Assembly (NCBI GenBank): GCA_965652145.1 | Contig: CBFGTV010000035.1 | Location: 1-33,285 of the forward strand | From: CBFGTV01 sp965652145 | Lineage (GTDB): Bacteria > Bacillota > Clostridia > Peptostreptococcales > Natronincolaceae | Reading direction: 5' to 3' | Length of the DNA: 33,285 nt | Notes under the pieces: model-generated | Told to the model about the DNA's origin: nothing | Seen by the model: the letters and a program-made list of their open reading frames with translations, nothing else | Databases searched by the model: none | Made by a program: the position numbers and the translations under genes | In this document: in pieces, positions 1 to 6,226 of the stretch | How the letters are laid out: each line of letters opens with the position of its first letter | Position numbering within the stretch: position 1 is the first letter of the stretch

Positions 1-38
1 ATGGAGAAATTGTAGGCTTATTCTAAGAAAATATTTCA

Positions 39-73
39 GTAGGAGGTGAATGATGATTTCATTCACCTCCTAC
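39..73 (+). promoter_or_regulatory. Perfect 15-bp hairpin burying a Shine-Dalgarno-like sequence upstream of lipB
   Basis: The arms at 39-53 and 59-73 are perfect reverse complements around a 5-base loop. The left arm contains AGGAGGTGA, a full match to the anti-Shine-Dalgarno end of 16S rRNA, and the right arm contains its complement. There is no T-run after the hairpin, so it is not a standard intrinsic terminator. An 11-codon reading frame could start at the ATG at 53, six bases after AGGAGG, and stop at 85. The function is unknown; it could be a leader element for lipB or the end of the upstream transcript. Confidence 0.5.
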
Positions 74-104
74 TCGATTGATTAAGAAGTAAGGGGGTAA
101 GGCA

Positions 105-752
105 ATGAAGTTAAAGGTGGTTGATTTGGGCCGCTGTGATTATGATAAGGCCTTGGATCAGCAGTTGGAATACCTGACCATGCGACAGCAGGGAGAAATA
201 GAAGACACACTGATTTTAGTAGAGCATCCCCCGGTGATTACCCTGGGCAACCGGGCCAATAGCAGCAATATTATGGTCAGTGAAACATTTTTAAAGACCC
301 AAGGAATCACCCTTCATCAAACCAACCGTGGGGGCGATGTAACCTACCATGGAATCGGACAAATTGTAGGCTATCCCATTGTTGACTTGAAGGCAGCTAA
401 AATTGGAATCAGGGCCTTTGTCAAGGGTCTTGAGGAAAGCTTTATTCATCTGCTTAAGGATCACTTTCAAATTGAGGCCCAAAGCCACTGTGATCATCGT
501 GGGGTTTGGGTGGGGAATCATAAAATTGTTGCCCTTGGCCTGGCGGTAAAACGGGGCGTCACCATGCATGGCTTTGCCTTTAATGTCAACACCAACCTGG
601 AGCATTTTAATTATATTGTTCCCTGCGGTATTCCAGACAAAGGAGTTACCTCCCTGAAGGCCCTGCTGGGGAGGGAATATAATCTTGAGGAAATTAAGCC
701 CTTGGTGGTGGATTACTTTATGAAGGCCTTCCATTATGAAAAGCAGGTTTGA
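105..752 (+). CDS. lipB: Octanoyltransferase LipB (lipoyl(octanoyl) transferase)
   Basis: Transfers octanoyl groups from acyl carrier protein to the lipoyl-domain lysine of target proteins such as GcvH or dehydrogenase E2 subunits, the first step of cytoplasmic lipoate synthesis. The 215-residue length is usual for the family. The signature RGGDVTYHG lies at residues 75-83, followed by GQIVGYPIVDL. The catalytic lysine is probably K140 in GNHKIVALG and the catalytic cysteine C174 in VPCGIPDKGVTSL, matching the family's Cys/Lys dyad. The start is ATG at 105 with AGGGGGT about 8 bases upstream. lipA follows after 33 bases, so the two are likely co-transcribed. No lipoyl-domain substrate protein lies in the window. 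Confidence 0.95.
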   Translation: MKLKVVDLGRCDYDKALDQQLEYLTMRQQGEIEDTLILVEHPPVITLGNRANSSNIMVSETFLKTQGITLHQTNRGGDVTYHGIGQIVGYPIVDLKAAKIGIRAFVKGLEESFIHLLKDHFQIEAQSHCDHRGVWVGNHKIVALGLAVKRGVTMHGFAFNVNTNLEHFNYIVPCGIPDKGVTSLKALLGREYNLEEIKPLVVDYFMKAFHYEKQV

Positions 753-785
753 TTGGAAAGGTCAAATAGACAGAGGTGATAATCA

Positions 786-1646
786 GTGGAAGTAAAAAGA
801 AAGCCAGACTGGCTCAGGGTAAAGCTTAGAGGTGGTCGAAACCTAAGCTATGTGAAAACCGTATTGGATAAGCTGACCTTAAATACCGTCTGCGAGGCAG
901 CCAATTGCCCAAATCGGGCAGAATGCTTCAGTCAAAAAACCGCCACCTTTATGATTATGGGGAAGGAATGTACAAGAAATTGTCGGTTTTGTAATGTAAC
1001 CCATGGAAAACCCCAGCCGCTGGACCCGCTGGAGCCTGAAAATGTGGCCACAGCTGCTGTAGAGCTGGATCTGAGGCATGTGGTGGTAACCTCGGTTACC
1101 CGAGACGACCTGCCTTATGGGGGAGCCGATCATTTTGCCCGGGTGGTAGGGGCCATTAAGGAAAAGAATCCCAGGATGATTGTGGAGGTTTTAATTCCCG
1201 ACCTGAAGGGCGATGAATATTCCCTGGAACTGGTGGTAAAGGCCAGGCCGGAAATCATCAATCACAATATGGAAACGGTACCCAGGCTTTACCCCCAGGT
1301 TCGGCCTGGAGCCATCTATCAACGGTCGATTGATTTAATTAAAGCTGCAAAAAAAATAGATGCTCATATCATTACAAAATCTGGAATTATGGTGGGCCTG
1401 GGAGAAACAGAAGAAGAGGTAATTAAGGTGCTTCAAGATCTTAGAGAAGTAAGCTGCGATTTTGTCACCATTGGTCAGTATTTACCTCCCAGCCAGGCCC
1501 ATTATCCTTTACAGGAATATGTTCACCCCGACCAATTTGAACGTTATCGAAAAATTGCTCTGACTTTAGGCTTCAGCCATGTGGCTTCGGCACCCCTGGT
1601 CAGAAGCTCCTATCATGCGGCCGAGGCTTTGGAATCTATTGGCTAA
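786..1646 (+). CDS. lipA: Lipoyl synthase LipA (radical SAM)
   Basis: Inserts two sulfur atoms into the protein-bound octanoyl chain to make lipoyl cofactor. The 286-residue protein shows both iron-sulfur cluster motifs: the auxiliary-cluster CEAANCPNRAEC (C36, C41, C47) and the radical SAM CTRNCRFC (C62, C66, C69). The C-terminal RSSY at 273-276 supplies the serine that ligates the auxiliary cluster in the family. The start is GTG at 786, preceded by AGAGGTGAT. Upstream lipB provides the octanoylated substrate. All key residues are present, so the enzyme should be active. Confidence 0.96.
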   Translation: MEVKRKPDWLRVKLRGGRNLSYVKTVLDKLTLNTVCEAANCPNRAECFSQKTATFMIMGKECTRNCRFCNVTHGKPQPLDPLEPENVATAAVELDLRHVVVTSVTRDDLPYGGADHFARVVGAIKEKNPRMIVEVLIPDLKGDEYSLELVVKARPEIINHNMETVPRLYPQVRPGAIYQRSIDLIKAAKKIDAHIITKSGIMVGLGETEEEVIKVLQDLREVSCDFVTIGQYLPPSQAHYPLQEYVHPDQFERYRKIALTLGFSHVASAPLVRSSYHAAEALESIG

Positions 1647-1695
1647 AACAAGATTTTTCCTGGTATAAAAGAACATGTAACAGCAAAAATAATCA

Positions 1696-1726
1696 TGAAC
1701 TTTAATGTAGATCCCACAACATTTTA
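1696..1726 (+). promoter_or_regulatory. Possible forespore sigma-F/sigma-G promoter for the spore protein gene
   Basis: TGAACT at 1696-1701 and CATTTTA at 1720-1726 are separated by 18 bases. CATnnTA is the typical sigma-G -10 core and TGAA matches the first part of its -35 element; the last two -35 bases do not match. Its position about 40 bases before a spore-protein gene is the main support. This is a candidate only. Confidence 0.3.
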
Positions 1727-1764
1727 ATGACTGTGGCGAGCTATAAGAAAAGAGGTGCTGTCAT

Positions 1765-1959
1765 ATGGAAACACCAAAGGGAAATCAATTTAACCAACCT
1801 CAGCCACCAGTGATCGACCGGGGCGAGATTGCCTCACGGGAGCTGGGGTTTGTGGGAGGCAGCCTGGGAGGAACCATGACCAGAAGGCTGGTGGAGCTAG
1901 GAGAAAAAATTCTGGCCGAACAACAGAAAAACCCTGGGGGGCAGCCACCCCTTCAATAA
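1765..1959 (+). CDS. Short alpha/beta-type small acid-soluble spore protein (SASP)
   Basis: Alpha/beta SASPs coat DNA in dormant spores, protect it from UV and heat, and are degraded by the GPR protease at germination. This 64-residue protein carries EIASRELGF at 21-29, resembling the GPR cleavage and first conserved motif, and GGSLGGTMTRRLVELGEKIL at about 31-50, resembling the second conserved motif. The start ATG follows AGAGGTG. Oddly, the two motifs are almost joined; typical members have roughly a dozen more residues between them, and the N-terminus here is rich in Gln, Pro and Asn. It could be a divergent SASP-like protein rather than a major SASP. It stands alone between a lipA operon and a transporter. 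Confidence 0.72.
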   Translation: METPKGNQFNQPQPPVIDRGEIASRELGFVGGSLGGTMTRRLVELGEKILAEQQKNPGGQPPLQ

Positions 1960-1969
1960 AGGTTCATGT

Positions 1970-2000
1970 TGGGTCCGTAAAATGCGGGCCCATTCTATAT
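1970..2000 (+). terminator. Intrinsic terminator after the SASP gene
   Basis: Arms TGGGTCCG (1970-1977) and CGGGCCCA (1985-1992) pair over 8 positions with one G-T wobble, loop 7 bases, followed by the T-rich stretch TTCTATATT. Confidence 0.65.
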
Positions 2001-2121
2001 TAAATCTATTCTGAATCCTTCCTTCGGCCTTATATAGGCCATTTTTCATTTTAGCATTTTTTCATTAACCCTTATGCTGTTTCAGATACTGTTAAACTAC
2101 AATTTGATAATAAATAAATCC

Positions 2122-2162
2122 CTCCCTTCATAGTATTTAATACAATAAGCCTATGAAAGGAG
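2122..2162 (+). promoter_or_regulatory. Hairpin sequestering the symporter ribosome binding site
   Basis: CTCCCTTCATAG (2122-2133) pairs with CTATGAAAGGAG (2151-2162) at 11 of 12 positions, with a 17-base AT-rich loop. The right arm contains the AAAGGAG Shine-Dalgarno sequence of the gene starting at 2171. Folding would hide the ribosome binding site, suggesting translational control, for example by temperature or an RNA-binding factor. That role is inferred from pairing only. Confidence 0.5.
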
Positions 2163-2170
2163 TAGAGGGG

Positions 2171-3391
2171 ATGAAATTAACAACTAAGATATTACTGGGT
2201 TTAGTGGCGGGAATTGTTTTTGGTTTATTACTGGGAGGAATGCCCCATATAGCTGACAGCTATATCGCCCCCCTTGGGGCCCTGTTTTTAAACCTTGTTA
2301 GAATGCTGATCATACCCTTAGTATTCTCATCAATTATTGTAGGTACCGCCAGCATGAACGATATTAAAAAAATCGGCCGAATCGGAGGAAAAACCATTGC
2401 CTTTTACATGGGCACCACAGCCATCGCTGCAACCATTGGTATTTTCATGGCCAATTTAATTAAGCCTGGGGCAGGCTTGACACTTTCCCTTACTACGGCC
2501 CCAGAGGTAACGGAAATACCGGCCCTGTCTGAAACCCTCCTCAATATGATCCCTGCCAATCCCCTAAAGGGTCTGGTGGAGGGGAATATGCTGCAAATCA
2601 TCATATTTGCCATCTTTCTTGGAATTTCTGCCACAGCTGTAAAGGAAAAAAGCCGGGTGTTTCTTAGTTTTTTTGACGGCCTGGCAGAAACCATGTATAC
2701 CTTAACGGCCTTTATTATGAAGCTAGCCCCTTATGGTGTTTTTGCCCTAATTGCCCCTGTGGTGGCCAACAATGGCCCAGGGGTGCTGCTTCCCCTGGGA
2801 AAGGTAATATTAGCCGTATACCTGGGGGTGTTGCTCCACAGCGTATTGGTATATTCCACAATTGTCAGCTGCTTTGGCCGAATTAGCCCAATTCAATTCT
2901 TTAGAGGAATCCTGCCGGCCGCAACGGTGGCCTTCAGTACCTCCAGCAGTGTAGGCACCCTTCCCGTAACCATTAAGGCGGTAAAGGAAAACCTTGGGGT
3001 ACCTGGAGGGATTGCCAGCTTCGTACTGCCCCTGGGAGCCACCATCAATATGGATGGAACTGGATTGTATCAGGGTGTATGCGCCCTTTTCGTGGCTCAA
3101 ATTGCAGGAATTGACCTAAGCCTTTCCCAGCAGGTGATCATTGTATTAACCGCTACCCTGTCCTCCATCGGGACTGCCGGTGTACCAGGGGCAGGCTTGA
3201 TTATGCTGACCATGGTCTTAACCTCGGTGGGGCTGCCCCTAGAGGGAGCGGCAATGATTGCAGGGGTCGACAGGATATTGGATATGGCTCGAACCTTTGC
3301 CAATGTGGTGGGGGACGGAGCAGTGGCGGTGGCGGTTTCAGCCACAGAAAGAAAGGGGACCATTCTGCCCTATAAAAAGAGAAAAAAGTAG
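2171..3391 (+). CDS. Dicarboxylate/amino acid:cation symporter (DAACS, GltP/DctA family)
   Basis: Membrane carrier expected to import glutamate, aspartate or C4-dicarboxylates with sodium or protons. The 406-residue length fits the family, with hydrophobic helices throughout. Diagnostic motifs are present: the serine-rich re-entrant loop in AFSTSSSVGTLPVT, PLGATINMDGTGLYQGV (the NMDGT cation and substrate motif), SSIGTAGVPGAGLIML for the second hairpin loop, and DRILDMARTFANVVGD with the substrate-binding Asp and Asn. An in-frame ATG lies at 2153, but the AAAGGAG is downstream of it and 8 bases before the ATG at 2171, which is therefore chosen. The substrate cannot be told from sequence. A hairpin covers its ribosome binding site. 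Confidence 0.92.
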   Translation: MKLTTKILLGLVAGIVFGLLLGGMPHIADSYIAPLGALFLNLVRMLIIPLVFSSIIVGTASMNDIKKIGRIGGKTIAFYMGTTAIAATIGIFMANLIKPGAGLTLSLTTAPEVTEIPALSETLLNMIPANPLKGLVEGNMLQIIIFAIFLGISATAVKEKSRVFLSFFDGLAETMYTLTAFIMKLAPYGVFALIAPVVANNGPGVLLPLGKVILAVYLGVLLHSVLVYSTIVSCFGRISPIQFFRGILPAATVAFSTSSSVGTLPVTIKAVKENLGVPGGIASFVLPLGATINMDGTGLYQGVCALFVAQIAGIDLSLSQQVIIVLTATLSSIGTAGVPGAGLIMLTMVLTSVGLPLEGAAMIAGVDRILDMARTFANVVGDGAVAVAVSATERKGTILPYKKRKK

Positions 3392-3604
3392 CGCAAGGGG
3401 ACAGAAAAAGAAAATGGGACATATCATATATAATGTATATATAAATTTAACGCTGCATTTTATATATTGTTATTTTTTAAACAATACCGTGATTGGTAAA
3501 GGTCACAGGCCACCTGGATGATAACCAAATACATATTTACTTTATTGTCGATTTTTGTTATATTTAAGTGTAAAGGTATGTGTAAATTTAAATCAACCCT
3601 GATA
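3392..3604 (+). other. AT-rich intergenic stretch with no recognised gene
   Basis: The stretch between the symporter stop and the riboswitch contains two GGGACA copies about 14 bases apart and an alternating TA-rich run around 3424-3450. I found no convincing terminator, promoter or coding frame in it; an antisense or overlapping reading frame here lacks a ribosome binding site. Confidence 0.4.
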
Positions 3605-3685
3605 CTGGCAAACTTGTTGAAAGGCAAGGACGCAAAGCTATGGACCTAAGGGAGCTGTTAGCTCCTAGGGTTGCCAGGCTGCCGT
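3605..3685 (+). promoter_or_regulatory. Cyclic di-GMP-I riboswitch (GEMM-I)
   Basis: The aptamer hallmarks appear in order: GGCAAAC at 3607-3613, GAAAGGCAAGGACGCAAAGC with the conserved GACGCAAAGC, then GGACCTAAGG, a variable hairpin (GGAGCTGTTAGCTCC), and the closing GCCAGGCTGCCG at 3673-3684. These are the conserved junction and tetraloop-receptor elements of the class. It lies upstream of a chemoreceptor gene, a common target, and should couple second-messenger level to chemoreceptor expression. Downstream, AACATC/GATGTT (3718-3723, 3730-3735) and GTTAAAACC/GGTTGTTAAC (3733-3741, 3763-3772) are overlapping, mutually exclusive hairpins that may form the expression platform. Whether ligand turns the gene on or off is not clear. 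Confidence 0.93.
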
Positions 3686-3801
3686 GGGATATTTTTGATT
3701 ACATAAAAAAAGGAATAAACATCCTCTAAGATGTTAAAACCTGTTGTCATGGCTAGGGGTGTGGTTGTTAACTAAGGATGAGAAAGGGGCAGGATAACAA
3801 A

Positions 3802-5841
3802 ATGAAAAAAAACAAAGTTAAAAGCAGTAATCGTGTCAGAAACCAGCTTATCATTGTAATGATTTTAATCATTGTACTACCCGTAAGCCTGTTGGGCTTT
3901 CTGAGCTATCGAAGGGCCTATTCCATACTGGAAGAAAAGCTGAAGTTAACCACTGAGCAAACTGCTAACCAGGCGGCTGATTCATTAAATGAGTACTTCT
4001 TGGGAATCGAGAGGCAGGTGAAGGCCCTGGCGGAAAACTCTTTAGTGATCAAGCTGGCCAGAGAAGGTCAGCTGGGGGGCGACGAAGCAAGTCAAAATCA
4101 ATATTTTGATTTAGCCATGGAATTATTAGCCAATGCCAATCATCCCAACGAGTCTGTCCTTAATACCTATGTGGGAACAGAAAGTAAAGGAATGTATCTT
4201 TACCCCCGTTCCGAGGTGCCAGCGGGTTATGATCCCACCGATAGACCCTGGTATTCCGAGGCGCTGAAAAACCCCGACAGGGTAGCCTGGACGGATCCCT
4301 ACATAGATACAAATTCCGGTCAATATACCATTACGGCTTCGAAAATCATTCAGGATAATGGCAGCACCCTTGGAGTGGTAGCCTTTGACGTCGACATCGA
4401 GGGTCTTGCAGAAAAAATAGGCAATGTTCATCTGGGAAATGAGGGCTATTTAGTCCTGGCCAGTCAGCAGGGAATTGTCATTTCTCATCCCGATGTTGAA
4501 CGGATCGGAACCAATGACATTACAGGCCAGAGCTTTTGGGAAACCGTGGTCAGCCATGAAGCAGACTTTATACGATATGAGTTTGACGGTGGACACAAGT
4601 TCATGAGCTTCACCACTATACCCAGCACCGGATGGAAGCTGATGGGAGCCATGGAGGCCCATGAGCTGCTGACAAGCACCAGTGACCTTTTAAATTATAT
4701 ATTGATCGGAGTAATTATTGCTTCCATCTTAGGGGTAGGGATTGCTATTATCATTTCAAGAAGAATTTCAGGCCCCTTAAATCAGCTTAAAGGAGCCTTC
4801 GGCAGGGCTTCCACAGGAGATTTAAGCGTATTTTCTCAAATCAATACCAATGACGAATTTGGGGAATTAAGCGCCAGCTTCAACACGATGATGGAAAATA
4901 TTCGTGCCTTAATAGAGGATGTGCAAAACTCCTCCAGAACCGTTGTAGAAACAGCCACAGCCCTGGCCGGTATAACGGAGCAAACCAGTGCCGCCACCAA
5001 CGAGGTGGCCCTGACGGTGGAGGAAATAGCCAAAAGTGCCGGCGAGCAGGCCAGAGACACAGAAACAGGGGCCGTGAAGGTCAATGAGCTGGCTGGAAAA
5101 ATCGAAGAGGTACTGCTGTCTACCCAATCAGTGAAGGATGTGGCAGAGGAGACCAATGAGTTAAGTAGTCAAGGGCTAAGGACCCTGGAGGAGCTGGTGG
5201 AAAAGACCATTCAAACCAGGGATTCCGCTATAGAGGTTAGTAAAATTATCAACAGCTTACATGAAAGCGCCGATGCCATCAGCATTATTACCCAGACCAT
5301 TACCCAGATTTCAGAGCAGACTAATCTATTGGCCTTGAATGCCGCTATTGAAGCAGCCAGGGCTGGGGAGGCCGGCAAGGGCTTTGCTGTGGTGGCTGAT
5401 GAAATCAGAAAGCTGGCAGAGCAATCGGGCAATGCCACTAAGGAAATCTACCTGCTCATTGAAGGAATTCAAAATCAGGCCAACAATGCTGTGGTTTCCA
5501 TGGATACGGCACAAAATATCGTTATGGAACAGGATAAGGCCGTTACTATGACCCAGGAGATATTTAATCAAATATCCGGTGCAATTACTGCTGTAAAGCA
5601 AAAAGTTAATGAAGTAGAGCAGAGCTCCGATGAAATGGCCCTTAAAAAGGATGAAATTGTAGGTGTGATAGAAAATGTATCGGCAACGGCAGAGGAAACC
5701 TCTGCTGCCACCCAGCAGGTTTCAGCTGCCACAGAAGAACAGTTGGCCTCTATTGAAGAGGTGGCCTCCCATGCCAGGGAGCTTCAGGAGCTGGCCGATA
5801 TATTAAAAAATGCCATCGAAAAATTTACTGTTAGGGCATAA
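3802..5841 (+). CDS. Methyl-accepting chemotaxis protein with dCache sensor
   Basis: Transmembrane chemoreceptor signalling through CheW and CheA to the flagellar motor. The 679-residue protein has a first membrane helix near 15-35, an extracytoplasmic double-Cache-like sensor at about 40-295 (DRPWYSEALKNPDRVAWTDP, SGQYTITASKI, GVVAFDVDI), a second helix near 298-320, a HAMP domain after ISRRISGPLNQL, and a cytoplasmic signalling coiled coil with the conserved hairpin tip SEQTNLLALNAAIEAARAGE. Cache domains usually bind small molecules such as amino or organic acids; the ligand here is unknown. An in-frame ATG exists at 3778 but has only AAGG directly against it; AGGA 7 bases before 3802 supports the later start. 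It is controlled by the upstream c-di-GMP riboswitch. Confidence 0.93.
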   Translation: MKKNKVKSSNRVRNQLIIVMILIIVLPVSLLGFLSYRRAYSILEEKLKLTTEQTANQAADSLNEYFLGIERQVKALAENSLVIKLAREGQLGGDEASQNQYFDLAMELLANANHPNESVLNTYVGTESKGMYLYPRSEVPAGYDPTDRPWYSEALKNPDRVAWTDPYIDTNSGQYTITASKIIQDNGSTLGVVAFDVDIEGLAEKIGNVHLGNEGYLVLASQQGIVISHPDVERIGTNDITGQSFWETVVSHEADFIRYEFDGGHKFMSFTTIPSTGWKLMGAMEAHELLTSTSDLLNYILIGVIIASILGVGIAIIISRRISGPLNQLKGAFGRASTGDLSVFSQINTNDEFGELSASFNTMMENIRALIEDVQNSSRTVVETATALAGITEQTSAATNEVALTVEEIAKSAGEQARDTETGAVKVNELAGKIEEVLLSTQSVKDVAEETNELSSQGLRTLEELVEKTIQTRDSAIEVSKIINSLHESADAISIITQTITQISEQTNLLALNAAIEAARAGEAGKGFAVVADEIRKLAEQSGNATKEIYLLIEGIQNQANNAVVSMDTAQNIVMEQDKAVTMTQEIFNQISGAITAVKQKVNEVEQSSDEMALKKDEIVGVIENVSATAEETSAATQQVSAATEEQLASIEEVASHARELQELADILKNAIEKFTVRA

Positions 5842-5908
5842 TACCTGTTGGGGTGTATAAGAATGGTGCCAATGGGTATAATCCATAAGGAGTATTCCTT
5901 CCAAGGAC

Positions 5909-5938
5909 TTGACACAGTCCTTCAAATCAGTGTATAAT
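5909..5938 (+). promoter_or_regulatory. Sigma-A promoter of the ileS T-box leader
   Basis: TTGACA (5909-5914) and TATAAT (5933-5938) are both perfect consensus, separated by 18 bases. Transcription should begin near 5945, just before the T-box leader. Confidence 0.85.
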
Positions 5939-5949
5939 CTTATAAAATG

Positions 5950-6196
5950 TAATAAATTGGCGAAGAAGAGGACAGTAGTAAAAACAGCTGATTTACAGAG
6001 ACATAATCATATGCTGAAAGATTATGATGAGGCCTTTTATGAAGATCACCTCTGAGCCGGATTCCTGAAAAGCAGTAGGGTTTCCCGTAGACATACGTTA
6101 ACTTGTATTAAGTGATAGGAAGCAGTATGCTGCCTATAATCAGGGTGGTACCGCGGTAAAATCGTCCCTAAGTGTAATGCTTAGGGACTTTATTTA
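5950..6196 (+). promoter_or_regulatory. Isoleucine T-box leader with antiterminator and terminator
   Basis: The T-box sequence AGGGTGGTACCGCGG lies at 6142-6156, and its TGGT can pair with an ACCA tRNA acceptor end. The competing terminator hairpin GTCCCTAAG ... CTTAGGGAC followed by a T-rich tail covers about 6165-6196. Stem I runs from about 5957; GAAG-ATC-A at 6041-6048 places an ATC isoleucine codon (6045-6047) followed by a purine in the expected specifier position. Uncharged tRNA-Ile should stabilise the antiterminator and let ileS be transcribed. Confidence 0.93.
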
Positions 6197-6226
6197 TGTA
6201 TAAAATAGCTTGAAAGGATGAAGCCT

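Noticed and set aside
3387..3425. Two GGGACA copies after the symporter, resembling parts of REP-like elements
   Set aside because: Only two short copies with no inverted partner or palindrome; too little to call a mobile repeat.
3258..3521. Plus-strand reading frame overlapping the end of the symporter
   Set aside because: It is out of frame with the symporter, starts within it without a ribosome binding site, and has low-complexity composition after 3391.
5886..5900. Small AAGGA/TCCTT hairpin after the chemoreceptor gene
   Set aside because: The 5-bp stem has a 4-base loop and no T-run, so it is too weak to call a terminator.
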